Assembly: GCA_965220935.1 (NCBI GenBank)
Contig: OZ244857.1
Coordinates: 372,001 to 436,000, forward strand
Length of the DNA: 64,000 bases
DNA from: Bin80 sp965220935
Lineage (GTDB): Bacteria > Bacteroidota > Rhodothermia > Rhodothermales > Bin80
Direction: 5' to 3'
Notes under the pieces: model-generated
The model's database searches: none
What the model saw: only the letters and a program-made list of their open reading frames with translations
What the model was told of the DNA's origin: nothing
Part shown: positions 9,201-18,324 of the stretch, piece after piece
Numbering within the stretch: the first letter of the stretch is position 1
How the letters are laid out: the number at the start of each line of letters is the position of its first letter
Made by a program: the position numbers and the translations under genes

Positions 9201-10471
9201 CGATCAGAAGACGCTGTCAAATTCAAGGTTTTAGAGAATTCTTGCGGAGCTGCGAGTGCCCCAATTGACGGTGCAGAAGGGAATACCTCCCGAAAATCCA
9301 TCTGATGCTCTAAGTGAAGACGCAACGTCTGCCTCTGCTTATCTGTGAAACCGCTTAAATCTCCGTTAAAAGCGAACACCGATGGGTCTGAGTGAATCAA
9401 GTTTGATCTGACATTTGAATTGAAAGTAGACAGCCAGGCAGCGATCCCGTGGAGATCATGCAGTGGTCGCCCATCAGCGCCCATGAGTAATGAAAATACA
9501 CGTTTCCATGGAAGCCCTTGTTGAATTTTTCCAGACAAGTAATAGGCTCCCAAAAACTCTGCCAATAGTTTATGGATTGGCATTCTGCATCTTGCATTGC
9601 CCTTGAAAAAAGATGATTTCAATACGGTTTGCAGGCCCCGACGATTTGTGTGTACAACATCATGTAATGAGAAAGTATCTTGATTTTTGGAACTGTTTAA
9701 CGTCCAGCCTGTCTTATTTCCAATCAACATGAGCATGCAAAGAAGCCCAGCGTGGCTTAGAACCTCATCGGGTGTGGGAGATTTTTGTTGAGAATTGTTG
9801 AATATCAGCGCATTTTCTCTGACGAGTTGATAACATGCCCCTTTAAATATCTCTACAGGAGTGTTACACCAACCGTTGTACTTAATGGCTTTCAGGAGTA
9901 ACTGTAGTAGCAGAGGGTTATGGACAAATGATTCTAAGCCGTGCTGATGGGCTTTCTGTTCGAGATTGGGATGCACATACCGGTGTTCGTTAATTATTTG
10001 TTGGCTGGCTTTGTTGCTAAGTGGATTGAGCAAGAGCACTGGCAGTCTGGTTATGTCTAGATGCAATGAAATCCGTTGCAGGCTTTCTTTACTAAACCAG
10101 CTTCCTGATTGGCACGTGAGACGAAACTTTGGACATCCCAGATTCTCTAATCTAGTGATGATTTGTTTGGTCATATCTTGAGGATTGCCAGTGTTGGCGC
10201 GTACTTCATCAAATCCGTCAATAAATATGGGCGTAGTAGGATGTTGTGCATCGTTTTGGACTCTAAGGAAATCACGGGCGGATACGGGTTTTTGAGCCCC
10301 AACTCGTTTTGATTCTCTGTCAAACTCGGTGCTTTTTCCCAGGCCGGGCTCTCCCAACAATACATAGCCATGATCAGATTCAAAATCTTTGATGGATAAA
10401 TCTTTTCTGTTGAATCGATGATCTTCTTGGGGGGCTAATAGTCGAACAGAGCGGGGTACTACGATACTCAT
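6290..10471 (-). CDS. Large P-loop (NACHT/STAND-like) ATPase with degenerate C-terminal nuclease-like domain
   Basis: A 1393-aa protein. A P-loop lies at residues 40-48 (GEPGLGKST), a Walker B at 82-89 (IFIDGFDE) and a following RLTCQSGSWF segment like a sensor arginine, all characteristic of NACHT/STAND-type NTPases. There is no N-terminal effector domain: the ATPase starts almost at once. Residues 350-1200 are helical and leucine-rich, as in superhelical sensor arrays. The last 120 residues contain IPVVIK (1287-1292), then GYAIYLAIWFG. From memory, proteins of this architecture end in a PD-(D/E)xK-like domain with PVEIK and GYGIYLVFWFG, so the catalytic Glu appears replaced by Val here. The start ATG overlaps the stop of the upstream DUF4143 gene in ATGA, so the two are translationally coupled. 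Function not established; an antiviral role is an inference from architecture and setting. Confidence 0.75.
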   Translation of the reverse strand: MSIVVPRSVRLLAPQEDHRFNRKDLSIKDFESDHGYVLLGEPGLGKSTEFDRESKRVGAQKPVSARDFLRVQNDAQHPTTPIFIDGFDEVRANTGNPQDMTKQIITRLENLGCPKFRLTCQSGSWFSKESLQRISLHLDITRLPVLLLNPLSNKASQQIINEHRYVHPNLEQKAHQHGLESFVHNPLLLQLLLKAIKYNGWCNTPVEIFKGACYQLVRENALIFNNSQQKSPTPDEVLSHAGLLCMLMLIGNKTGWTLNSSKNQDTFSLHDVVHTNRRGLQTVLKSSFFKGNARCRMPIHKLLAEFLGAYYLSGKIQQGLPWKRVFSLLMGADGRPLHDLHGIAAWLSTFNSNVRSNLIHSDPSVFAFNGDLSGFTDKQRQTLRLHLEHQMDFREVFPSAPSIGALAAPQEFSKTLNLTASSDREENRLNFVDFMLSSIIMRHDTSRKWSQSSLVAEQDYIIEQVLKILYDPSWKSQIRLKSLDILNHMIDDKSKLSDILINLLHDVKALDDSSEIFAATLTRLLPDKLPLNELWGYFAIEMFSPPFDALQNAISNLIDVADHRQIKTLLTTLCDQAAHVIPTLYHINASDLVLKLLIKGLNKYGDQADISELYLWFQLVEFNRNTSQLIPAHCTGQTTLEITFQYHTSIIEWLNERKSLSYKLIEFGLKSDTQRKKRSTRNDALLVHKFLGTHVRYEFRLWCLNRAIELADTQPSVSIQLATWSTLERRGWSKPMSDHHISEKILRCPNLVQWNEQRLIDNSQERNSNIAVSSFESTRQHELTFLRQRADEVAEGRCAPDFLDKLAGIYFSGRRERQNTPTHFSNYLNEDQTLIDTVLQGFRSILILKNLPELEDITEMHQHGERSLYARPFLAALEEGGETAFSELSETGKRRALGFYLVTEMPQQETIVYDPLNASLPSWYQSALSYDPKAVADAMVSIHRANVKSGFYPTSHFLRLSTDEAYAKVAPMAVNKKMITIFPTKCSGYQLQSLHATLLTFLHVYSGGSEELQKDNIRHIILKRLERKNLDVAQQALLLSAQLCISHHQCLPNFQTFLSTGRKARIRHVLNFFECGGTDAFLKSIRKWKPDDLRLFIQLIVRQTQPPTSHDSNYEDSLEIIPKTVQDLISPCIQEISKHATHESRQALIALIGDQNLIAWTLELKRAFQDQTYRLRGIKRNDLLVPEILQTIRGGPPSNMADLKSLSVEILQDELMCTDEKPVMNWQQYWKSDTNREPLHESTIRDLLIPSLTNIAKKKNIDVYPEEGDTDHKRVAMALACDNDVRIPVVIKTNLSPYIWSDLSQLPESWTSYDLGYAIYLAIWFGDRYTNVVSPSGRLPKTAKQFKCLLDDQIDQKSMNLITVIVIDASVPIENSNTEIPLHSHPRSLTSVH

Positions 10472-11787
10472 GACGCATCAAACAATTGCTCTGGAGTGAG
10501 ACTAAAGAGCACATTCAAGGGTAATGTTTCATCCCCAACGACCATGGTGTCTGCATGAGGGAAGCGCTTTTTGAATGCTCTGAGGCCGCGTCTAGTTCTG
10601 ACCTTTCCACTCTTAACTTCAAGAGCCATTAGATCATCTCCTCTGACTATGACATAGTCAACCTCATATTGATTCGTTCGGTCTCGCCAATAATGGATTT
10701 TGGTTCCAAATGATCTTGAATTGTAGAGGTGCGCGCCAATTGCGCTTTCTACAACATGCCCCCAGAAGGATTGATTGATCTTGGCTATCTCAAAGGAATA
10801 GACTGAATTCGCAGTCATTAAAGATGTGTTCAACACGTTGAGCTTAGGAGTGGAATCTCTACGTCCAGATGAAGGTTTATTTACATACCTCGACAGAGTC
10901 GTCATAAGACCTGCATCCGAAAGTAAATCTAAATATTTTGCAAGAGTCGTGGTATTTCCAGCATCTTGAAGCTGCCCCAACATTTTGTTATAGGATATAA
11001 TTTGACCTGAATAATTTGGAGATAAATCAATGAGTTGGCGCATCAGCGGAGGTTTATTGATTCGTTTGAGTCCTACTATGTCTCGGTTGATTGCTGGCTC
11101 AATGATGGAATTTAGAATGTACCGTTTCCACTGGGTCTCAGCCTGTTGGAGATATTCAGAGCGATTCGTTGGTTTGCCTGTCCAAGGTCCAGGATAACCG
11201 CCAAAAAAAATGTATTCATCCAAGTTGAAATCAAATACATGGGACATCTCTTTTAAGGACCAGTGAGTCACTGGAAAGGAATCAAAACGCCCCATCAGAC
11301 TTTCATTCATTCCTGTTAACATTCCCCAAGGTGCAGAGCCTAAGATGACAACGCGTAATGGGCAGTTATTTCTTCGATCGGCATCCCAGAGACCCTTTAC
11401 AATCGTTGACCATTGTGGAACGGCTTGGATTTCATCCAAAAATAAAACAAGCCCTTGGTCAAACTGTTGACAAGCCTGCCGACAACTTTCCCAGATGGTG
11501 ATGAGGGTTTCCTCATTCGGAATTTTACGAATTCTTTGACGGGGATTCCTAATCATAGAATCACTGATTTCGTTGATCAGAGTTTTTGGTTCAGATTTCT
11601 CTGCGAGTGGATCATCCATTGCATAATATTGACATGGAATTCCCGATTCACTTAATCGCTTAAATGTTTGGAGTGCGATAGTTGTCTTACCAGTTTGGCG
11701 GGGTCCAGTAATGGCAATAATGCGCATGTTTGGATCATTCACGATCCAATTCACAATTTCTGAAACATTAGTTCGCTCGTAGTTCAT
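10468..11787 (-). CDS. AAA ATPase with DUF4143 C-terminal domain
   Basis: A 439-aa protein of the ATPase plus DUF4143 family. The P-loop is GPRQTGKTT at residues 28-36, the Walker B LVLFLDEIQ at 113-121, followed by ILGSAPWGM (sensor region). The DUF4143 part covers roughly residues 200-430 and ends in a restriction-like fold whose acidic and lysine residues are intact: D377 in EVDYVI, then E390 and K392 in ALEVKSG. Such proteins are widespread, often near mobile DNA, and their cellular task is unknown. Its stop overlaps the start of the 1393-aa ATPase by four bases, so they are one operon. A perfect 13-bp inverted repeat lies 11-40 bp upstream of the start and is the likely operator or promoter element. 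Confidence 0.85.
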   Translation of the reverse strand: MNYERTNVSEIVNWIVNDPNMRIIAITGPRQTGKTTIALQTFKRLSESGIPCQYYAMDDPLAEKSEPKTLINEISDSMIRNPRQRIRKIPNEETLITIWESCRQACQQFDQGLVLFLDEIQAVPQWSTIVKGLWDADRRNNCPLRVVILGSAPWGMLTGMNESLMGRFDSFPVTHWSLKEMSHVFDFNLDEYIFFGGYPGPWTGKPTNRSEYLQQAETQWKRYILNSIIEPAINRDIVGLKRINKPPLMRQLIDLSPNYSGQIISYNKMLGQLQDAGNTTTLAKYLDLLSDAGLMTTLSRYVNKPSSGRRDSTPKLNVLNTSLMTANSVYSFEIAKINQSFWGHVVESAIGAHLYNSRSFGTKIHYWRDRTNQYEVDYVIVRGDDLMALEVKSGKVRTRRGLRAFKKRFPHADTMVVGDETLPLNVLFSLTPEQLFDAS

Positions 11788-11797
11788 GCATTTTTAT

Positions 11798-11827
11798 AAG
11801 TTATTGAGTATTATTACTCAATAACTT
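11798..11827. promoter_or_regulatory. Perfect palindrome upstream of the DUF4143/ATPase operon
   Basis: The sequence AAGTTATTGAGTA, a 4-nt TTAT spacer and TACTCAATAACTT form a perfect 13-bp inverted repeat. It begins 11 bp upstream of the start codon at 11787. The AT-rich arms, position and lack of a T-tract in the transcript direction favour an operator for a dimeric regulator, or autoregulation, over a terminator. No regulator gene is adjacent. Confidence 0.5.
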
Positions 11828-11903
11828 ACTTTTTTAGAAAATGAAGGTTTCACGACTATCGTTGGAAAACGCCAGACGGTGTCTTTTATCGCTATCAGTT
11901 CAT

Positions 11904-13050
11904 CTAATGGGTCCGTTCCACTAGATCGCTAGCCGAAGTTAATTCCTCATATGTGATAGCACGCATCTGTAATTGTGCACACCCCCGCCACATGATCTCG
12001 CGGCCTGGTGGTGGATCATGTATGCGATTCATATACCCACCCATGAGAGCCACCATGAGGATGGCTCCCTTGAAATCTTTATAGGGGGTAAGATTATAGT
12101 TGCGCGCATACACATCCATCATTTGTAATTCTGATTCGGTAAAAAATGCCTCTGGATCTAAGTCGGCAGTCTCTGTTCTTAATAACATCAGGAGCGTGAT
12201 CCTACATGCCGAGACCATATATGAGGTAATGATACGGTGCAAATAGTCCAGATCCTGCACGCATAAATTGTCTACTTTACACCCAGTTTTGACCATCCGA
12301 AAACTATCCTTAATCCGCCCACGGAGTTGATAGTGCTGAATCATCTCTTGGGCCTGCTCAACCGTGGTGATCTCCTGCGTCGTCAGAATGTATCATTCAA
12401 TCGGTTTGGCATTCTCGGGAGGAGATAACTCACAAACATGAATTCCCCAAACATGCATCGGATCTTGAGTTGTAGACAGGGGGTATTTTCCAAAACGGAT
12501 GGACATTTGGGTATGAATCGGTGGATCTCTGTCACTTGTGTCTTTACCTGATTTTAGGCGACGATTTAGTCGTGCAATTGGAATGTCACAGGCTTGTTTA
12601 CGTGTGGAACTGAATACAGATGCCTCTTAGAGTGTCCAACATCGGATCATGGTTGACGCGAATCAGAATATGCGCGCGCTTTAAGGTACGTTGTGTTGCT
12701 AGAATTTCAAATGCATCTGCATCACGGTCCATCATACAGAGTACACTTGTGCTGAGCGGTAGCGTTGTTGACAATTCATCAACATCTCGCAAACCTTCAA
12801 TTGATCTGGCCGTTTTCGGAGACACTCGCCCATATGCACAACGCAAGACACCCAGTGGCAAACCGTCTTGATTAAATGCCATCGTGACATGCATATGGAC
12901 ATTTCGTGTTTTCGTGAGGTCTGCCTCTTCCCAATGACATCTAGTTCCTGTGTCTCTGGCCGCGTTGTGTAGGGAATCTGACTCTCGACTATCACACATA
13001 AAACCTTCTTCTGTCTGAGCGCGCTGCATTGTTTGGGCTCGATGAGGTGA
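11904..13050 (-). pseudogene. IS4-family transposase, inactivated
   Basis: On the minus strand the pieces read in order like an IS4-type DDE transposase. First comes GLPLGVLRCAYG, then SVLCMMDRDADAFEIL (the second catalytic Asp region) and ILIRVNHDP. After a one-base frameshift near 12620 follows TRKQACDIPIARLNRRLKS. Then PIE-stop-YILTTQEITTVEQA has a TGA at 12393-12395 where family members have Trp (EWLLLT). Last are YQLRGRIKDSFRMVKTGC (the YREK-like region) and HDPPPGREIMWRG at the C-terminus. The N-terminal third, toward 13400, is too eroded to read. No clear terminal repeats were identified. The element cannot encode a full transposase. Confidence 0.75.
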
Positions 13051-13529
13051 TAGGACTTTCTCTAACGTAATCCAAATTCATTCGCTCTTCCCCAGGGGGT
13101 TGAATTGCTCTATGATTACGTTGCATGATAGCCAATATTGGTTGCTAATGGGTTTCCATCAACTTCGGGTTCAGATGCAAACGGCGTTTCTGTCTGTAAG
13201 GGCCAGCCCCGATTTTATAGATTCAGGTTCGCCAGCATCTACACCAGCTTCAAATGTGAGGGCAAATATACAACATCACCTCTATTGCTTATGTAATTTT
13301 TGTGAGCTTACGGATAAGCATTCAATTACACATCTCCGCTTGGTGCATGATGGTCTAACACTTGTTAAGCCCCAGTACTAAAACCTGTCTTCTATCAATA
13401 TGTCCCTTCAAAATTGGGCAACAAATATGTCCTCCAATGGAGACATTCACACGCAGAACAAATTTATGTTCACCGCTCATAAATACATCTTCCCAAAACA
13501 TTTTAATTTGCTGACAGAGGGCTATTAGA
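13051..13529. other. Eroded DNA beyond the IS4 remnant
   Basis: About 480 bp with no supportable gene. It probably contains the unreadable N-terminal end of the IS4 transposase. A plus-strand frame at 13100-13381 has no recognisable similarity and is most likely chance. Confidence 0.35.
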
Positions 13530-14273
13530 TCATGATTGATCTATTAGCAATATGCTTAGTAACTTATCTCTCAGTTCATATCCAATGACCCGGCGCACTT
13601 CGTCTACATAAAGCCCATTATCATAGGCAACCTTTCGCATAACTTTACGCTGTTCTTCTGTGTATCGATCATCAGGCATGACGTAATTCATGCAGAACAT
13701 TTGAATTTCATAGGCATCCTTACCTCTGACTTCATCTTGCACATTAGTCACAAATTCATCTGCCCAGCTAATCGCATTCAACTCATTAGAGACATTTTTA
13801 CCTAATTCGCTGAGCCCCAGAGGGCTTTGATTGATATCAATATGTGAGGGTAAGCGAGAAGAAATGTCCAGAATCCTGTTATCATTTACTTTGATTTGGT
13901 TTGTGTTCGCTTCAACCTGCTGTGCGATTAATGCAATTTGTTTCCCATTTTCCAAAATCATTTCACGGGCTTGTGCAATCATCTGTCGGGTTTGTGCAAT
14001 CATCTGTTGGTTTTGTGCAATCATCTGTTGGTTTTGTGCAATCATCTGTCGGGTTTCATCCAATCGCTTGCCGTACTCATCCATCATTAGCCGAGTTTCA
14101 GAACTCTGTTGCTTGAGATCTGCAGTTTCATTCCTCATTTCCTGTATATATTCTTTAAATACAGATCGATCGCTATTAACAGAGCCTATCCACATTCCTA
14201 TATAAACTAGGGCAGGCACAAGAGCAATAGCAACACCTATAATTATATCACTAATTGTTATCCAGTCAGGCAT
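13530..14273 (-). CDS. Membrane-anchored heptad-repeat coiled-coil protein
   Basis: About 247 aa when started at the Met before PDWITISD. An upstream in-frame ATG at 14336 adds 21 residues but lacks a better ribosome site. Residues 6-30 (IIIGVAIALVPALVYIGMWIG) form one transmembrane helix. A long coiled coil follows, with four nearly identical heptads of the QMIAQNQ type encoded by 21-bp DNA repeats at 13971-14054. The C-terminal 110 residues are soluble and begin SPLGLSELGKNVSNEL, a phrase I have seen in uncharacterised bacterial proteins after coiled-coil regions; they may be a small sensing or effector domain. Function unknown. It lies alone between two dead insertion sequences, so it is probably accessory and horizontally acquired. 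Confidence 0.6.
   Translation of the reverse strand: MPDWITISDIIIGVAIALVPALVYIGMWIGSVNSDRSVFKEYIQEMRNETADLKQQSSETRLMMDEYGKRLDETRQMIAQNQQMIAQNQQMIAQTRQMIAQAREMILENGKQIALIAQQVEANTNQIKVNDNRILDISSRLPSHIDINQSPLGLSELGKNVSNELNAISWADEFVTNVQDEVRGKDAYEIQMFCMNYVMPDDRYTEEQRKVMRKVAYDNGLYVDEVRRVIGYELRDKLLSILLIDQS
13971..14054. repeat. Four tandem 21-bp repeats inside the coiled-coil gene
   Basis: Four copies of the 21-mer TTGTGCAATCATCTGTYGGKT (IUPAC consensus) stand head to tail. On the coding strand each adds exactly one heptad (QMIAQNQ or QMIAQTR), so copy-number change would lengthen or shorten the coiled coil without shifting the frame. Confidence 0.85.
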
Positions 14274-14689
14274 AGTAAAATAGATATTAAGGGAATTGCA
14301 GTATCCTTGAATGCGCATGCTCACACTTAGTTCCATTCTGACTCATTTGAAAAGGTATCACAGGGCAATGATCTGACACCTAAAGAAATTGACACTAGTG
14401 ATCAAATGAGACTCTTAACATGGCATAGCGAAAAAACAATCTGATCAATGAACCCATAATATTCATGACGGAGAGATTTTATCTGAGAATTGATCATTTC
14501 TCATGAATGGTTGAATTCTGGTTGTCGGATTGATAATCACGGATACAAATTTGGGGATTTTGACACTGACCGTCGCGATTTCCCTCTATTTTTTGGTTGT
14601 AATAACGGCAGTTTCACTGCAATTCCTACCGCATGGGCGCGCCTCTGTCATGGAATGAATATTCCTATTTTTCAAACGGTCTAAATAAA

Positions 14690-16130
14690 CCTCGGATGAG
14701 GGGGTGCCGCCTTCCACTTTAACTTTTCAAAGTTGTCCCAAAATTGTTTCCATGCGTCTACGGCCGTATAGGCAATGCGAACCTTGATATAGCGCCCACT
14801 ACGAGCGATCGTGCCCCGACTTTGAGCCGTTGCAGGATGAAGGTACGAATTGCATGTGAGGTTTTTCCTCAGCAACAGGGCGTTCGCTTGGGCCAGAAGA
14901 TATGGTTGTATCTTGTTCTGCGGTGTCATTGCTATCAGACGCTTCAGACTCGGGGTATAGATCAGTCGCTTCGCAGAGAGGCTCAGACGCACCGTACATG
15001 ATGCAGCGACCAACATGGAGCAACTGGTAGATCAGCATGTTGAGTTGTAGGCGGACACAATTCTCTGGACTGATCTCATCCTCCTCCTCACACGACTCAT
15101 GCTCAATCGGACGACCCCGATACGATGACTTTTGCGACTTGATGACGAAAACGCAAATTCACTGGCCGCTTTCATCTGCAACTCGGCCTTGCCACGCTCA
15201 CTGTACAATGTCGACATTTCTTCACCTGAATACTCTCAAAGATTCGTGATCAAAAAATAATACCCATCAAACAACTCTCTGGGCGCGGTCTAATCACTAA
15301 TATGACCCGGCGTGCATGGGCCCAAGCATCCGCTTTACACATCAACTCAATGTACTTGTACTCCCTACGCTCATGAAGATACGCTTCGGCCATCTTTCTC
15401 AACCGATTGTTAGACGCATGAGGTAATAGACGCCGCTTTCTTCCAGAGGCACATAGGTGCTTTCCCCATTAAAGCCCGCATCCAAAATCACGCGATCAGC
15501 GATACGCTCAAGATCAAGAAGAAATTCTTTTAACCCCTTGGTTTTCTGTCTGGACGTAACCGCGCTGCAATGACATCCCCGGTTTCTCCGCATGTTGCAA
15601 ACTGTGGCATTGTTCGCTTATAGTGCCCGTTGTATTTGCTCCCGCGTTGATTGTCATGCGCATCCACATCACACACAAAGGTGGCTAAGCGCTGTCCACC
15701 AATGCGCGTGGTCAAGGCCTAACTTCAACACCGCTGCACTCAAACGCGTATAGCTGTGCTAAGAATAGACAGGAGTCTTGACATGGGAGGCTAATTGAGC
15801 ATTGATGACACTGTCGCCATGTCTTGACTGGCTTGAGGCCCTGGATCCCCATTGACTTTGCTGACATCCAATAGCCCCCATCCGAGCGTCAACATCACAA
15901 TACATTGGATCAATAGCTGCGCCAATTTATGCGTGATCCGAGAATCTTCTAACCCAGAGACTAAGACATTAATGATCCCCGTCCGTTCAAAATGGGCCGA
16001 ATGATAATCACACCCGAAGTCGTATGATTGTGCTCAGCGGGTTCTACGATCACTGATTCGTTAAAATGTGCACTACAGATCACCGGTTTTTCTGGCTTTT
16101 TACTCATGTTTTGTTTATCACTTAATAGAT
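14690..16130 (-). pseudogene. IS1380-family transposase, many lesions
   Basis: Minus-strand frames in succession give KPVICSAHFNESVIVEPAEH (N-terminus), ITHKLAQLLIQCIVMLTLGW, then CDVDAHDNQRGSKYNGHYK with PQFATCGETGDVIAARLRP (the DDE core). These are followed by VILDAGFNGESTYVPLEESG and finally NCVRLQLNMLIYQLLH in the C-terminal AYNL-like block. This order is that of IS1380 transposases. At least four stops or frameshifts separate the pieces, for example near 15720 and 15545 and several between 15720 and 15960. It is clearly dead. Confidence 0.65.
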
Positions 16131-16227
16131 GAAGTTGATTTATCGTCACCTATTCCACGAATCATCCAGATACATCTCCAACGAGATAACCCTGAACACT
16201 AATAAAATAGGCTTATTAAGAGTAAAT

Positions 16228-16299
16228 CAGGTTAGTTGAAAAAAAGCTCCAATTAAAAGAAAAAAGTTTTGATCGCTAAATTATAGTGAATAATATGGG
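16228..16299. repeat. 72-bp dispersed repeat, copy A
   Basis: It starts CAGGTTAGTTGAAAAAAAGC and ends GAATAATATGGG. It matches 47197-47268 at roughly nine positions in ten over 72 bp. Its place just upstream of the dead IS1380 transposase suggests it is the terminal region of that element. Confidence 0.7.
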
Positions 16300-16394
16300 T
16301 AACAGAATCATCTGGCTTTTTATCTTTTGTTTTTGGACCGTGTTAATTGTATTTTAGTTGGTTATATTTTATCAGGAATTGCTACCCATAATCA

Positions 16395-16961
16395 TTGAAA
16401 GAATTATTAGATAATGAAATGACAAGGCAAAGATCATTTAATAATAACATATTAGTGGTCAATGGGATTCCAGATGGATTGCGTTTGGTAGAGAAGTCAA
16501 ACTGGACTGGAATGGGAATTGTATCTCCTCGTGGCAGATACTCAGAAGCCAAAAAGCGAGAGAAACTTTCTCAGAGTGGGGGCTACCTCTTAGTTGGAAA
16601 CGATGAAAGCCTGCTATCTGATTTATATTTAGGTGAGGCGGAAGAAGTTAGGAGTCTTCTTAATTCTGATAGTGTTTATGAGAATAAAGAATTTTGGCAA
16701 GAGATGTTTGTTTTTGCATCAAGGGGAACTTCCTTGAATAAGGCACAGGTTAAATACCTTGAGGCAAATCTCATTGCATTAGCAAAAAAGTCATGTCGGT
16801 CAAATTTAACAAACAAGCAGACACCTAAATCCTCACTTCTACCTGAGGCAGATCAAGCTGGAATGGTATATTGATGAATTATTGACAATCCCCCCCTGTC
16901 TTTGAACCGATTCAAAGAACAGCGGCCAATCAAATCGTTAACCATTTAGAATGAAAGTATT
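16395..16961 (+). pseudogene. GIY-YIG nuclease/DUF4357 gene, 5' part, split by a TnpB element
   Basis: The open frame to 16874 gives 159 aa that match the N-terminal half of GIY-YIG family proteins. It has VVNGIPDGLRLVEKSNWTG and IVSPRGRYSEAKKR, then GGYLLVGNDE with LYLGEAEEVRSLL (the GIY and YIG positions), and LNKAQVKYLEANLIALAKKS with LPEADQA. Beyond that the family continues with a segment like YIDELLTIPP then VFEPIQ, visible here in shifted frames; one shift lies in a C7 run at 16890-16896. The gene is then cut by the element starting at 16962 and resumes at 18325. It was probably part of a DNA repair or defence function. It is now broken, although a truncated N-terminal protein could still be made. 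Confidence 0.6.
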
Positions 16962-18324
16962 GGGAATTATATCGCAAAGTAACAACGGATGGAATCTTTT
17001 TGGGTGTGGCGGGTATAACAGACGCAATAGGATAGAGGAGAATCTACCCTATTGCTTATCATAACATCAACTTGTACTTGATATCATGCCTGTTCAAAAG
17101 GCTTCTAACTCTTCTCATCAAAACTGTTTCACCTATCGGGGGATAGAGTACCGTTTATGCCCTGGTACACAGTACAAAGCCCTGCTACTACATGGACTGA
17201 TCGGGGCGTGTTTATATGTGTGGAATGTGATCTTGAAACAAATCAACAAAGAAGTTGAGGATCAGGATACTGAAAACCCATCCACCTCTTTTTATGCGTT
17301 AATTAAACGATGCCCAATCTTGCGTAAAGAAACGCGTTGGTTATCAATGTGCTCATCTGCTATTGTTCGTTATACATTGAAAGGACAGGCAGAGGCTTGG
17401 CAAGCTTTCTTCAAGGGATTACGTGACCATCCTACGTTTCACACTAAGTACAACAATAAATCGTTCACTGCTCCAAAAGGTGCTTTTAAGATTGTAGATG
17501 ATAACATTTACATTCAAAAAGTTGGGTGGATGAAGATGCGTAGACACGGTGGTAATCCTTATTCAGATGCTGAGCCTGTTGAAGTCACCGTGAAGAAAGA
17601 TGGACGGTACTGGAAGATGAGCGTAATTTACAAAGTCACTAATCTACCAGAGAAGGTGGACGATGGCAAAGAGATTGGCATTGACTTGAATACCTATAAC
17701 ATCTGTTATTCCTTAACGGATGGTGAACAGGGCATGTTAACACACCCTGACTTAACGGATAAGGAGATTAAGATCCGTAGGTATCAACGTAAGTTAGCCC
17801 GACAACAGAAAGGATCTGGTAGATCCTTGCGGACAAAGAGAAGGATTGCCAAGTGGAAGCGAAAACAGAAGAACTGCAGAACGAATGCGGCACATCAACA
17901 TAGCCGTAGATTGTCCAATAAGGCGTATACGTTGAAACGTGAAGATCAAGACTATGTCCAAGTCTACTAAGGGCACGGTTGAGAACCCTGGAACCAATGT
18001 GAAGGCCAAAGCAGGGTTAAACCGCGTCATTGGATGGCGACGGTTCAATACCTACTGCGATTCAAGTTTGGCAACGTGATTCTTGTAGATCCGAAGTATA
18101 CCAGTCAACGCTGTAATCAGTATGGTCATACAGATAAAGTCAATCGCAAAGCAAGTTTAAGTGTATGGCATGTGGCCATCAGACATAAATGCATCTGCGA
18201 ATGTGTTACAGGTCTCCTGGATTGGGACATCTGCACATGGAGGAGCGTTCTCGTTCGAGACTCCAATGAGCCGTGAAATGGATCGTCAGTAGCTATATGA
18301 TTTGTTACTATGGATATAATTCCC
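16962..18324 (+). mobile_element. TnpB-carrying element, copy 1
   Basis: The left end is GGGAATTATAT at 16962. The right end at 18304-18324 is GTTACTATGGATATAATTCCC, a diverged form of the right end of copies 2 and 3. Inside is one tnpB-like gene. It lies in direct orientation inside a GIY-YIG/DUF4357 gene whose two halves flank it. The target duplication is not clearly preserved; the flanks share only TTTAGAATGAAA versus TTTCTAATGAAA. It is more eroded than copy 2. Confidence 0.6.
17086..18292 (+). pseudogene. tnpB: TnpB-family RNA-guided endonuclease gene, inactivated (copy 1)
   Basis: The first 295 codons are open from MPVQKASN. The N-terminal and wedge regions look complete, including FTAPKGAFKIVDDN. 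The RuvC-I motif GIDLNTYNICYS keeps its Asp, followed by KIRRYQRKLARQQKGSGR. Near 17930 the frame is lost where copy 2 reads REDLKIKTM (RuvC-II Glu). The rest is found in other frames: VDPKYTSQRCNQYGHTDK, with one zinc-finger Cys changed to Tyr, then KFKCMACGHQ and DINASANVLQ with the RuvC-III Asp. At least three frameshifts make it non-functional as a nuclease. TnpB proteins use a guide RNA from the element's right end to cut the donor or target site. Confidence 0.8.

Larger units (their letters stand above)
14453..16299 (-). mobile_element. Probable remnant of an IS1380-family element
   Basis: The ends are a tentative call. The right end at 16288-16299 is GAATAATATGGG and the left end at 14453-14464 is CCCATAATATTC, which match as inverted repeats at 10 of 12 positions. 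The span of 1.85 kb suits an IS1380 element, and the ruined transposase between them is in the right orientation. No target duplication was found, so the boundaries remain uncertain. A 72-bp copy of the right end occurs at 47197-47268. Confidence 0.4.

Noticed and set aside
13100..13381. 93-codon plus-strand frame
   Set aside because: It overlaps the eroded 5' end of the IS4 transposase on the other strand and shows no recognisable domain.
13971..14054. 21-bp direct repeats considered as iterons of an origin
   Set aside because: They encode heptads of a coiled coil in frame and no replication gene is nearby.
16962..18324. Clear target duplication for TnpB element copy 1
   Set aside because: The flanks TTTAGAATGAAA and TTTCTAATGAAA are only loosely similar and not directly at the ends, so no duplication is claimed.
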